From positions 208,239 through 272,238 of the forward strand of contig NZ_LMPS01000001.1 of assembly GCF_001424405.1 (NCBI RefSeq): a stretch of 64,000 nt of DNA. Reading direction: 5' to 3'. The DNA is from Dyadobacter sp. Leaf189 (GTDB lineage Bacteria; Bacteroidota; Bacteroidia; Cytophagales; Spirosomataceae). The position numbers were made by a program, and so were the translations under genes. The notes under the pieces are model-generated. The model worked only from the letters and a program-made list of their open reading frames with translations. It made no database searches and had not been told where the DNA came from. This document shows, one piece after another, positions 54,151 to 62,894 of the stretch. Numbering within the stretch: position 1 is the stretch's first letter; each line of letters opens with the position of its first letter.

Positions 54151-55200
54151 ATGCATAAATATCTACACTCGTTAGACTATCTGAGAGGTCTGGCAGCGCT
54201 TTCCGTATGCCTTTTTCACTTTACAGATAAAACCGATTTTTTGTCTGACACCAATGTGTTAAAGACGCTTTTCAAACACGGTCATTACGGCGTAGAAATC
54301 TTCTTTATCATATCCGGGCTTGTGATTCCGTATTCCATGGCGAAAGCCTCTTATACTTTTAGCCAGGCCTGGACTTTCCTGAAAAAGCGAATTATCAGGA
54401 TCGAGCCGCCTTATCTGATTTGCGTTCTGCTGGCAGTATTTCTAAATTACCTGACTACCGCAACGTCCTTTTATGTTGGGAAAGCATTTTCAATCGACTA
54501 TGCACAACTATTCGCCCATCTCGGTTATTTGAATGCCTTTATCGGCAAAGATTGGCTTAATCCGGTTTTCTGGACGCTGGCTATCGAGTTTCAGTATTAC
54601 ATTGTCATTGCATTGATCTTTCCATTGATCAGCAGCCGGATACCCGTGGTTTGGATTACTACATTAATCCTATTCAATTGCTTATCGTTTTATTTTGACA
54701 GAAACTACCTTTTTAACTTTTCCGTGTTTTTCAGTACCGGTATTGTAATCTACCGTTTACTTGTTGACAAGCTGACACTGAAAAACTTTGCGACTTGCAT
54801 TGCAGTACTGATTGCATTTGGCTTTTACAGATATAGCTACCTCGAAGTGCTGGTAATCCTATCTACATCGATCCTAATTTTAGCACCACTTCGCCCGTCC
54901 TTACTCAGCTCTTTTTTCGGCAACATTTCTTATTCGCTTTATTTACTTCATTTCCCAATCGGTTTAAGGGTTGTTAATCTCACACAGCGCTTTGTGGATA
55001 ATGAACTACTCAGGAGTGCTGCGGTTGTTGCAGCACTCCTGCTATCGATCTATGTCGCTTATATTTATTTCAGAGTAATTGAAAAGCCTTGTAAAGAAGC
55101 GTCTCAACGCATTAAATATCAAAAAGGGAAATCTATGAGCCCGGAGCAGGAGCTGGTAGAGTCAGCTATACCAGCAGAGGTATACGTTGCAAAGGTGTAA
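54151..55200 (+). CDS. acyltransferase 3 (OafA-like) membrane protein
   Basis: This 349-residue integral membrane protein belongs to the acyltransferase 3 family, which adds acetyl or similar groups to surface sugars. The opening SLDYLRGLAALSVCLFHF carries the conserved Arg and His. YGVEIFFIISGLVIPYSM follows, and about ten hydrophobic helices run to residue 315. A soluble lysine-rich tail ends the protein. It stands between tRNA-Val and a leftward sugar-related pair and is probably part of the polysaccharide gene set nearby. The acceptor is unknown. Confidence 0.9.
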   Translation: MHKYLHSLDYLRGLAALSVCLFHFTDKTDFLSDTNVLKTLFKHGHYGVEIFFIISGLVIPYSMAKASYTFSQAWTFLKKRIIRIEPPYLICVLLAVFLNYLTTATSFYVGKAFSIDYAQLFAHLGYLNAFIGKDWLNPVFWTLAIEFQYYIVIALIFPLISSRIPVVWITTLILFNCLSFYFDRNYLFNFSVFFSTGIVIYRLLVDKLTLKNFATCIAVLIAFGFYRYSYLEVLVILSTSILILAPLRPSLLSSFFGNISYSLYLLHFPIGLRVVNLTQRFVDNELLRSAAVVAALLLSIYVAYIYFRVIEKPCKEASQRIKYQKGKSMSPEQELVESAIPAEVYVAKV

Positions 55201-55374
55201 ACTCATACCGACAAGCAGTGAATTCTTGGAAAAATTAATCACCTGAGGCACAATCCCGGGCTTACAGCCGAAAAACACATTGTAAGTTGCCGAGTTATTA
55301 ATCACTCTGAAAACAATCGGCTGCTCTTTTTCATAGGTCTTCGCAAACCAGTGATCCAGCCACCCAGCTTCTAC
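55162..55374 (-). pseudogene. possible frameshifted coding remnant after the sugar isomerase-like gene
   Basis: In the minus strand, directly past the stop of the isomerase-like gene but in another frame, 71 codons run without a stop and read protein-like (EAGWLDHWFAKTYEKEQ, then IVFRVINNSATYNVFFG). There is no start codon at its beginning, since a TAA precedes it. It may be a frame-shifted extension of the upstream gene or the tail of a lost gene. It overlaps the end of the acyltransferase gene. Confidence 0.35.
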
Positions 55375-56276
55375 TTACGGTAGCTTTTCAAACCTTCCTG
55401 ATCGCCAAGCTCACCTAATAGCTTTTTCAGTCCTTCTATATTCACCTTCAATCCGTCTTCTGCATCCGGGGCGAATTCTTCGTTGATAATGCCTATCGGA
55501 CCGTTGTAGCTGCTTTCCCTGATGATCTGCATCATTTCCAGCTCCGCGTCGCCCTGGCCAACAGGTACTACTTTCACCGGGTTACCTGTTTTTAAGCCCG
55601 CCAGGTTAATTGCCAGTAAATGCGGCAGTATCCTGGGGTAAAAGGTTGGAAATGTTTCCAGATCAGCTTCTGCGTGGTGGAAGTTGTAAACAATCCCGAT
55701 GTTCGGTTTATTGACATACCTGATCAATTGTAGCTGATTTTCGGGATCTCCGTACCAGCCTCCGTGGTTATACACGCCCACTTTGCAGCCAATCTCCGCC
55801 GCTTTGTCGGCTATATAGGCAAGTGGCTTCGCATGAGCCTCGATCTTTTCTTGCTGCGACATTTTATCCAGATCCTTGATGCCCGCAATCATGCACCAGA
55901 TTTCTGTTTTGACCTGATGCCTTTTCAGCACTTCCAGAATGATCGGCAAAGTCTTATCGTTTTCCGGGTCCGGACCTGAATACAGCCAGAATGCCTGCAA
56001 TTTGATATGGTGGCTTTTCAGCGACTCTATTTCCTTATCAAATTCTGGAATATGCTTCTCCCGCCAATCGTAAGCGAGCATTGTAATGCCAAGTTTATTG
56101 AGCATTTCTGATCGCTCGACAGGGCCGCGATTTTTGCTGTCAAATGGTACAATGCACCAGGCAATCAGGTTGTCTTTCCTGTAAATGCTCTTTTGGGCAT
56201 ACGCCGAACTCGTCAGCAATGCAATCAGAAGAATGCATTTAGCCGAAATTGAAATGCTTTGTTTGTACCCATTCAT
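55371..56276 (-). CDS. exported sugar phosphate isomerase/epimerase-like TIM-barrel protein
   Basis: This 301-residue protein has a signal peptide (MNGYKQSISISAKCILLIALLTSSAYAQ). An AP-endonuclease-2/xylose-isomerase-like TIM barrel follows: LGITMLAYDWREKHIPEF, VKTEIWCMIAG near residue 125, CKVGVYNHGGWYGDPENQ near residue 170, NIGIVYNFHHAEAD near residue 205, and IINEEFAPDAEDG near the end, supplying likely metal ligands. Such exported members occur in Bacteroidota sugar-catabolic clusters beside Gfo/Idh/MocA oxidoreductases, as here (11-bp gap). The substrate is unknown. Confidence 0.8.
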   Translation of the reverse strand: MNGYKQSISISAKCILLIALLTSSAYAQKSIYRKDNLIAWCIVPFDSKNRGPVERSEMLNKLGITMLAYDWREKHIPEFDKEIESLKSHHIKLQAFWLYSGPDPENDKTLPIILEVLKRHQVKTEIWCMIAGIKDLDKMSQQEKIEAHAKPLAYIADKAAEIGCKVGVYNHGGWYGDPENQLQLIRYVNKPNIGIVYNFHHAEADLETFPTFYPRILPHLLAINLAGLKTGNPVKVVPVGQGDAELEMMQIIRESSYNGPIGIINEEFAPDAEDGLKVNIEGLKKLLGELGDQEGLKSYRK

Positions 56277-56287
56277 GTTCAGAAATT

Positions 56288-57445
56288 TTATAGATGAACT
56301 TGCTGACCCATTTCCGCCGACTGAATTCCCGCTTCCAATACCCGCATAATTTTCAACCCATCGGAGAAGTCGGGCTTAATCTCAGTTTTTTCGTCCACAG
56401 CTTTCAGGAAATCGACTACTGCGTGTACAAATGCATGTTCGTAGCCAATAATATGCCCCGCAGGCCACCAGTTACCTACATAGGGATGTGCAGATTCGGT
56501 TACAAGTATGTTCCGGAATCCTTGCGCAGTTTCATCGTCAGCAAGCGAGAAGTATTGCAGTTCATTCATTTTTTCCAAATCAAATACAAGACTTCCCTCG
56601 CTGCCATAGATTTCAAATGACAAACGATTTTTTCTCCCCGTCGCCAGTCTTGTCGCCTCGAATGAGCCCACAGCGCCATTTTTGAATCTTACCATCATCA
56701 AAGCGGCGTCTTCTACTGTTACCTCTCCCTTTTCAGTTGCATTGGCTTCTGCCGACAGGTTACCAGATGTTCCTTCATTTGCAAGCGGCCGTTCTTTGAT
56801 GAAATTGGCTGTAAGGCAGGAAACCGAAGTGATATCACCTACGAGGAAATGCGCCAGGTCTACTGCATGCGAGTTAAGGTCCCATTGCGGTCCAGCCTGC
56901 GCGATTTCTTTTTGCAGCTGCCAGGTTAATGGAAAATTCGGGTCTACGATCCAGTCCTGCTGATAGCAGCACCGCCAGTGAAAAATCCGCCCGATTTTAC
57001 CGGCTTCAATCATTTTCTTTGCTTGCGCTACTGCGGGTACGCGTCTGTAATTGTGGTTGAGATAATGCACAACTTTGTTGTCTTCGCACGCTTTCAGCAT
57101 TTCTTCGGCTTGCCGGCTGCTCATTGAAAGGGGCTTTTCGCAAAATATGTGTTTGCCTGCCCTGGCTGCGGCAAGTGCAATTTCGTAGTGGAGGTTTTGA
57201 GGCAATGCAATGTCAATAATATCAATGTCGTCGCGCTCGATCAGCTTCTTCCAATCCGTCTCAGTCTCTTCCCAGCCCCATTTCTCTGCAAATTCCGTAA
57301 CCGACGGCTGGTTTCTTCCGCATGCAGCTTTGAGGATAGGTTTCACGGAAATGTCAAAAAACTGAGGGGCTTTGAGCCACGCGTTGCTGTGTGCCCGGCC
57401 CATGAACTTATAACCAATAATACCGATATTGAGCGCTCTTGTCAT
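56288..57445 (-). CDS. Gfo/Idh/MocA-family oxidoreductase
   Basis: This 385-residue NAD(P)-dependent sugar dehydrogenase-like enzyme has a Rossmann N-terminus NIGIIGYKFMGRAHSNAW, with the conserved HIFCEKPLSMSSRQAEEM near residue 95 carrying the EKP Lys. The substrate domain has GPQWDLNSHAVDLAHFLVGD near residue 190, where His is a candidate catalytic residue. It is the first gene of a leftward two-gene unit with the TIM-barrel protein, suggesting oxidation-isomerisation of a sugar derivative. The exact reaction is not determinable. Confidence 0.9.
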   Translation of the reverse strand: MTRALNIGIIGYKFMGRAHSNAWLKAPQFFDISVKPILKAACGRNQPSVTEFAEKWGWEETETDWKKLIERDDIDIIDIALPQNLHYEIALAAARAGKHIFCEKPLSMSSRQAEEMLKACEDNKVVHYLNHNYRRVPAVAQAKKMIEAGKIGRIFHWRCCYQQDWIVDPNFPLTWQLQKEIAQAGPQWDLNSHAVDLAHFLVGDITSVSCLTANFIKERPLANEGTSGNLSAEANATEKGEVTVEDAALMMVRFKNGAVGSFEATRLATGRKNRLSFEIYGSEGSLVFDLEKMNELQYFSLADDETAQGFRNILVTESAHPYVGNWWPAGHIIGYEHAFVHAVVDFLKAVDEKTEIKPDFSDGLKIMRVLEAGIQSAEMGQQVHL

Positions 57446-57515
57446 TGCTAAAAAGGTCTGTTTACGAATTAAATGTGAGGCTGAAATTTAGGTAATAATT
57501 AACACACTATACACG

Positions 57516-59618
57516 ATGAAACAACTTGCGCTTCACCTGCGCACGGGTAAAGTAATGCTTCACGAAGTCCCCGCGCCGCTTGTCCGCAAAGGATGCGTGC
57601 TGATCAGGACGCGAAAAAGCCTTGTTTCGGCAGGTACTGAAAAAATGCTTGTCAGTTTCGGCAAGGCCGGTTTGTTGTCAAAAGCAATGCGTGAGCCCGG
57701 GAAATTCAGACTGGCCTTGGCCAAAATCAAATCAGAAGGCATTACCAATGCAATCTCGCTGATCTCAAATCAACTCAGCCAGCTGATACCGCTCGGCTAT
57801 GCGCAGGCGGGCGAAGTGATTGCAGTAGGTGCGGGTGTTGAGGGATTTTGTATAGGCGACCGGGTTGTAAGTAACGGCTGCCATGCCGAGGTGGTATGTG
57901 TGCCGGTAAACCTGGTCGCCAGAATTCCCGCGAATGTATCTGATGAAGAGGCTGCATTCACGGTTCTGGCTGCTGTGGGTCTGCAGTCAATCCGACTCCT
58001 GGCGCCGACATTAGGTGAGACAATCGTTGTTATGGGCCTTGGGTTGATCGGCTTACTTACAGCGGAGCTGCTGCGGATCAATGGTTGTCAGGTTATCTGC
58101 ATTGAGCCGGATCAGCGAAGGCGGGAGCTTGCGGCGAAACGGGGTTTTAAGGTTTTTGACAATAGCCTTGCAGATCCTGAATCAGGTTTGTCTGCATTGA
58201 ATGAGGGGCACGGCGCGGATGGTATCATCATTGCAACAGCGGGAAAGTCTGGCTTCATTATCAGCGAGGCAGCGCGCATTGCGCGGAAAAGGGGCAGGAT
58301 TGTACTGGTAGGCACAGCCGGGCTGGATCTGGAAAGAAGTGAGTTTTACAAAAAAGAGTTGAGCTTTCAGGTTTCCTGCTCTTACGGACCTGGCCGTTAT
58401 GATCAGATGTATGAAGAAGAAGGCATTGATTACCCTTTTCCCTATGTCCGCTGGACTGAAAACAGGAATTTTCAAGCGGTACTGCAACTCTTGCAAGAGG
58501 GAAGATTAGAAGTAAAATCATTGATTTCGGCGACGATCGCGTTGCAGGAGACTCCGGCTTTTTACAATCAGGAGGAGAAAGGAAATGTGGCTACACTTAT
58601 CAATTATCCCACTCGCACAACTGAGGGGCGACAGGGAGATCTGAAAACTTTCAAATGCAAATCTTCCATTCCCATCATCGGCATAATCGGTGCGGGCAAT
58701 TTCGTCAGAATGACGCTCTTGCCCAATCTAAAAGGAGCGGCCGTTAAATACATTGCAAGTGCTGGTGGGCTTAACGCTTATAATCTGGCCAGGCAATATA
58801 AAATCGCTCGTCCGGTATCAGACTACCATCAGATTTTAGATGATCCCGAAATCGATCTGGTGATTATTGCAACCCGGCATAATCAGCATGGAAAACTGGT
58901 CATAGAAGCATTAGAAGCAGGTAAACAGGTATTTGTTGAAAAGCCACTAACTATTTACCCGGAAGAGCTCGACGGGATTATTGAAGCGCAGCACAACGCG
59001 CGAATGCAACTTTCCATCGGATTTAACCGCCGGTACTCGCCGTATGTAAGCAAAATGCGCGAATTGCTGGCGGGTGCTCAGATGAATGTGACCGTCACGG
59101 TAAATGCAGGCAGCCTGCCTGCTGACTCCTGGTTGAAAGATCCGGCAATTGGTGGCGGAAGAATACTGGGAGAAGCCTGCCATTTTATTGATCTGGTTAC
59201 TTGTCTTACACAGAGTCGCGTGACGGCTGTATGCAGTAATGCCATGCGAAACCAGACGGGGCAGGCTGATGAAAATGTAAGCATTCTGCTCGGGTATCTG
59301 AATGGATCGGCAGGAGTAGTTAACTATTTTTCTAACGGCAGCAGTAAGTATCAGAAGGAGCGGGTGGAAGTATTTTCCGGCGGTTGCACGTTAGTACTCG
59401 ATGATTTCAAATTCCTGGTTGGTTATGGTTTTAAAAATTTCAATAAGCTGAGTGTAGGTAAGGACAAAGGCCATAAACGGCAATTTTCGCAATTCAGCCA
59501 GGATAAAAAAAACATAAATCTAGCCGAAATCAGCATAGCAGAAGTTGTGAATACGACGCGGGCCACATTTGCAGCAGTGGAGAGCTTGAAAACTGGCCAT
59601 TGGATTGAAGTAAGATGA
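57516..59618 (+). CDS. bi-domain oxidoreductase: zinc-type dehydrogenase plus Gfo/Idh/MocA
   Basis: This 700-residue natural fusion starts with a medium-chain alcohol-dehydrogenase-like half (residues 1-365). SAGTEKMLVSFGKAGLL and a PLGYAQAGEVIAVGAGV GroES part are followed by the nucleotide loop VVMGLGLIGLLTAELL. The second half (about 385-700) is Gfo/Idh/MocA-like, with IGIIGAGNFVRMTLLP, KQVFVEKPLTIYPEEL and GGRILGEACHFIDLVTCL. Fusions of this type sit in surface-polysaccharide clusters next to heparinase-like proteins and glycosyltransferases, exactly as here. It overlaps the next gene by ATGA. Confidence 0.9.
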   Translation: MKQLALHLRTGKVMLHEVPAPLVRKGCVLIRTRKSLVSAGTEKMLVSFGKAGLLSKAMREPGKFRLALAKIKSEGITNAISLISNQLSQLIPLGYAQAGEVIAVGAGVEGFCIGDRVVSNGCHAEVVCVPVNLVARIPANVSDEEAAFTVLAAVGLQSIRLLAPTLGETIVVMGLGLIGLLTAELLRINGCQVICIEPDQRRRELAAKRGFKVFDNSLADPESGLSALNEGHGADGIIIATAGKSGFIISEAARIARKRGRIVLVGTAGLDLERSEFYKKELSFQVSCSYGPGRYDQMYEEEGIDYPFPYVRWTENRNFQAVLQLLQEGRLEVKSLISATIALQETPAFYNQEEKGNVATLINYPTRTTEGRQGDLKTFKCKSSIPIIGIIGAGNFVRMTLLPNLKGAAVKYIASAGGLNAYNLARQYKIARPVSDYHQILDDPEIDLVIIATRHNQHGKLVIEALEAGKQVFVEKPLTIYPEELDGIIEAQHNARMQLSIGFNRRYSPYVSKMRELLAGAQMNVTVTVNAGSLPADSWLKDPAIGGGRILGEACHFIDLVTCLTQSRVTAVCSNAMRNQTGQADENVSILLGYLNGSAGVVNYFSNGSSKYQKERVEVFSGGCTLVLDDFKFLVGYGFKNFNKLSVGKDKGHKRQFSQFSQDKKNINLAEISIAEVVNTTRATFAAVESLKTGHWIEVR

Positions 59619-61516
59619 AAATACTACGCAACTTTCTTCACTATAAGCATTTTCTCCTAGAAATGGGGTTTAGCTACGTAGCTTTTCGTACTATCTACGA
59701 AATTTGCCGTAAGTTAAAAATTTTGCGGTGGCGTTTTCCTGATCAATACGTACTGGAGTCCTCTATCTCTCTGGTAGATTGGCGGCGATCAAATGTGCGC
59801 TTTTTTGTGCCGGTTAAAGCTGAAATGCCGCATACACACCATCGGATCTTAAAAGAAAGAGTAAACAGAATTGCGCAGGGGAAGCAGCTATTTTTCTCTA
59901 ATGAATGGATCAGAGTAGATGATTGGCATACCAATCCCAAGACTCGGTTCAGGTACCCGAAAAATCAGCATTGGACGGGAATTGCAACCTTGTCTCCCGC
60001 AGCCGGAGATATCAAATATGTTTGGGAAAAGGCGAGATTCAGCTTTTTATACGACTTGATCCGCTTTGATTTTTACTCCGCAGTAAGCCAGTCGGATCAG
60101 GTTTTCTCCTGCATGGAAGATTGGATTGATCATAATCCTGTTAACCGCGGCCCGCACTGGGTTTGTAGTCAGGAAATTTCACTACGCGTGCTCAACTGGA
60201 TCTTTGCGCTGCATTACTACCAGCATTCGCCAGCGTTGACTCCGGCTATTTTCAGTAAGATCATTTCTAGTATCTACGCCCAAATGCGGCGCGTATCCAC
60301 CCATTTCAAGTATTCGCGGGTTATTCTGCACAATAATCACACACTTACCGAGGCAGTCGCATTGTATTCTGTTGGTTTACTGTTTCCCTTTTTCCCGGAA
60401 AGCAATACCTGGCGGCGGCAAGGTAAAAGGGAATTTGAAGCTGAAATTGCCTCTCAGATTTTTGAAGACGGGACTTACATTCAGTTTTCAATGAACTACC
60501 ACCGCGTAGCAGTACAACTGCTGACCTGGGCGTTGCATTTAGGGGAGTTGAATAGCGATCGATTTAATAATGAAACTTACCGGAAAGCCCGGAAAACTGT
60601 TGCGTTTCTCCAAATGTGTCAGGATGAAAAAAGTGGACAACTGGCTAATCTGGGTAACAACGACGGTGCCCTGTTTTTTCCATTAACCGAATGCCATTTT
60701 CGCGATTTCCGTCCGCAGTTACATGCATTGGCAGCACTTTTAAATATGCCCGATCAATACGGCAGTGGCAGCTGGGATGAAGAGGCACATTGGTTTGGCA
60801 TTGTTCGGCCGAAAGCGGAGCACAAATCTTCCTCTGTTATATCTCCTGGTGTGAAAGACTTCAAAGTTGGAGGTTATTATGTAGTCCGCGACGATCAAAC
60901 TGTTACTTTACTTCGCTGTGCTGCTTATCGGAACCGCCCATTTCAGGCTGACAACCTTCATCTTGACATTTGGGTTGGAGGGAGGAACATTCTTCGTGAT
61001 GCCGGGAGTTACTCTTACAATACGGAAGCAAACTGGGCGGGCTATTTCGCGGGCTCCGCTTCGCATAATACGGTTACGCTTGGGGAATGTGATCAAATGC
61101 AGAAAGGTCCGGGATTTACATGGTCTCATTGGGTGCGGGATGCAAATGGATCGGCTTTCTGTTGTGATGAAGAGGCTGTTTTGGAAGGACAATTCACAGG
61201 ATTTACTTTTCTGGAAAAACCTGTTATCCACCGTAGGCGGGTGTCAAAGGCGATCGGCAGGCTGCATTGGATTGTTGAAGACTGGCTTGAAAACGTACCC
61301 GACAATAGGGTATTAAAACAGCATTGGCATCCGGACAATACATTTTTCGAAAATTACCGGATTACTGCGATTGATCACGAAAGCAAGTGCATTGTTCCCG
61401 AAAAGCTACCCGGCTACTTCTCCGAATATTACGGCAGCAAAACAGAATGCATTGCGCTGGTTTTTCCATTTAGCGGCAGCTACATCCGAACAGAAATCTC
61501 GCACATTAGCTTATAA
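59615..61516 (+). CDS. heparinase II/III-family protein
   Basis: This 633-residue protein has an alpha-toroid N-terminal part (about residues 100-360, with HNNHTLTEAVALYSVGLLF and IQFSMNYHRVAVQLLTW). A beta-sheet C-terminal lyase domain follows (about 400-600, with NLHLDIWVGGRNILRDAGSY and SASHNTVTLGECDQ supplying catalytic-type His and Tyr). No signal peptide is present, in contrast to secreted lyases, as in members linked to polysaccharide biosynthesis. It is the middle gene of a three-gene operon. Activity on a specific uronic polymer is unproven. Confidence 0.88.
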   Translation: MKILRNFLHYKHFLLEMGFSYVAFRTIYEICRKLKILRWRFPDQYVLESSISLVDWRRSNVRFFVPVKAEMPHTHHRILKERVNRIAQGKQLFFSNEWIRVDDWHTNPKTRFRYPKNQHWTGIATLSPAAGDIKYVWEKARFSFLYDLIRFDFYSAVSQSDQVFSCMEDWIDHNPVNRGPHWVCSQEISLRVLNWIFALHYYQHSPALTPAIFSKIISSIYAQMRRVSTHFKYSRVILHNNHTLTEAVALYSVGLLFPFFPESNTWRRQGKREFEAEIASQIFEDGTYIQFSMNYHRVAVQLLTWALHLGELNSDRFNNETYRKARKTVAFLQMCQDEKSGQLANLGNNDGALFFPLTECHFRDFRPQLHALAALLNMPDQYGSGSWDEEAHWFGIVRPKAEHKSSSVISPGVKDFKVGGYYVVRDDQTVTLLRCAAYRNRPFQADNLHLDIWVGGRNILRDAGSYSYNTEANWAGYFAGSASHNTVTLGECDQMQKGPGFTWSHWVRDANGSAFCCDEEAVLEGQFTGFTFLEKPVIHRRRVSKAIGRLHWIVEDWLENVPDNRVLKQHWHPDNTFFENYRITAIDHESKCIVPEKLPGYFSEYYGSKTECIALVFPFSGSYIRTEISHISL

Positions 61517-61519
61517 AGT

Positions 61520-62764
61520 ATGCATATCTTGTTGATACACCAGTTCTTTCTCAGAGACAATGAAGGGGGCGGGTCAAGGTGGAATGAAATGAGCAGGATA
61601 TGGATCGGGCAGGGCCACCAGGTGACGGTACTTGCGGGAAATGTGCATTATATGAACTCAGAAAATGCGGCGGGAGAGAGGTGGTTTACTGATACTACCA
61701 ATGCGGTTGGCGTGCGGGTAATTCGTTGTTTTGTTTCTGAAAAGTACCATTCCGGCTTCTCTGGCAGGTTAATAGGATACTTCTCCTTTGTCTTCTCAGC
61801 AATTTTTGGCGGCATTTTCTACGCGAGAGAGAGGTATGATGCAGTTTTGGTAACTTCTCCGCCGCTCTTCATTGGTTTTTCGGGCTGGCTGCTGGCTCGA
61901 TTAAAAAGGATTTCATTCATTTTGGAGATCAGAGATTTGTGGCCTGAATCGGCGATAGGCGCCGGACTTCTTACGAGCAAGCGCTTGATCAAGGTTTCTT
62001 ATGCTTTTGAGCAATTCTTATATAAGAGGGCTAAAATAATCAATGTACTTACTCCTGCATTCCGGGAGGTGTTAATCAATCAAAAGAATGTAGAAAGGGA
62101 GAGAATTTGCTTTATTCCAAATGCAGCCGACTTTTCATTGTCGGAGAAGATTAATTCAAACTTTGACAATGTTGCATTCAGGCAAAAGTTGGGGCTCAAA
62201 GATGCTTTTGTGCTGATTTATGTAGGCGCACACGGCGTTGCAAATGCGCTGATGCAGCTCATAGATGCGGCAGAGTTGCTTACCGATACCCACGCGCATT
62301 TCCTGCTGATAGGCGACGGCGCTGAAAAGCAGATGCTGATGAATGAGGTTGCAAGAAGAAGTTTGAAGAATGTGACTTTTGTTTCTCAAGTTTCAAAAGA
62401 GAAGGTATTTGAATACATTCTGGCGGCAGATGCAGGCTTGTCTGTATTAAAGCGTGCGGAAATTTTCAAGACTGTTTATAGTAACAAAACCTTCGATTAC
62501 TTTTCTTGCAAAAAAACGGTGCTGATTGGTATTGACGGAATATCAAGGGAATTGGTTGAGCAGGCCGATGCGGGCACATTTGTTGAACCCGAGTGTCCGG
62601 AAGATCTTGCAGCAAAGGTGCGGTTTTATCTTAAAAACCCGGAACTTGCTGAGCAACAGGGAAACAATGGTTATTTATATGCCAGACAGCATTTCGACAG
62701 AACGCAACTGGCTGACAAATACCTCTCCCTTATTCAAAAATTGATTGAAGCGAATGATAGTTAA
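61520..62764 (+). CDS. glycosyltransferase family 4 (WbuB-like)
   Basis: This 414-residue GT-B retaining glycosyltransferase has an N-terminal acceptor domain starting MHILLIHQFFLRDNEGGGSR, as in WbuB-type enzymes. The middle EIRDLWPESAIGAG follows near residue 137. The donor domain has VLIYVGAHGVANALMQLIDA (about residue 228) and the EX7E-type region VLKRAEIFKTVYSNKTFDYF (about residue 312). It lies 3 bp after the heparinase-like gene and completes a polysaccharide operon. The sugar donor is not identifiable. Confidence 0.92.
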   Translation: MHILLIHQFFLRDNEGGGSRWNEMSRIWIGQGHQVTVLAGNVHYMNSENAAGERWFTDTTNAVGVRVIRCFVSEKYHSGFSGRLIGYFSFVFSAIFGGIFYARERYDAVLVTSPPLFIGFSGWLLARLKRISFILEIRDLWPESAIGAGLLTSKRLIKVSYAFEQFLYKRAKIINVLTPAFREVLINQKNVERERICFIPNAADFSLSEKINSNFDNVAFRQKLGLKDAFVLIYVGAHGVANALMQLIDAAELLTDTHAHFLLIGDGAEKQMLMNEVARRSLKNVTFVSQVSKEKVFEYILAADAGLSVLKRAEIFKTVYSNKTFDYFSCKKTVLIGIDGISRELVEQADAGTFVEPECPEDLAAKVRFYLKNPELAEQQGNNGYLYARQHFDRTQLADKYLSLIQKLIEANDS

Positions 62765-62894
62765 ATGGCTGAATTGGCGATTTTTACATTCAAATGAGTG
62801 AACCGAAATCGTAATCAGCAAGTTGTATAAAGGTCTGTTTTCATTCACTTACTCTATCTTTGCAATAGGGTAGAATCCCAAAATCAAAAACGAC

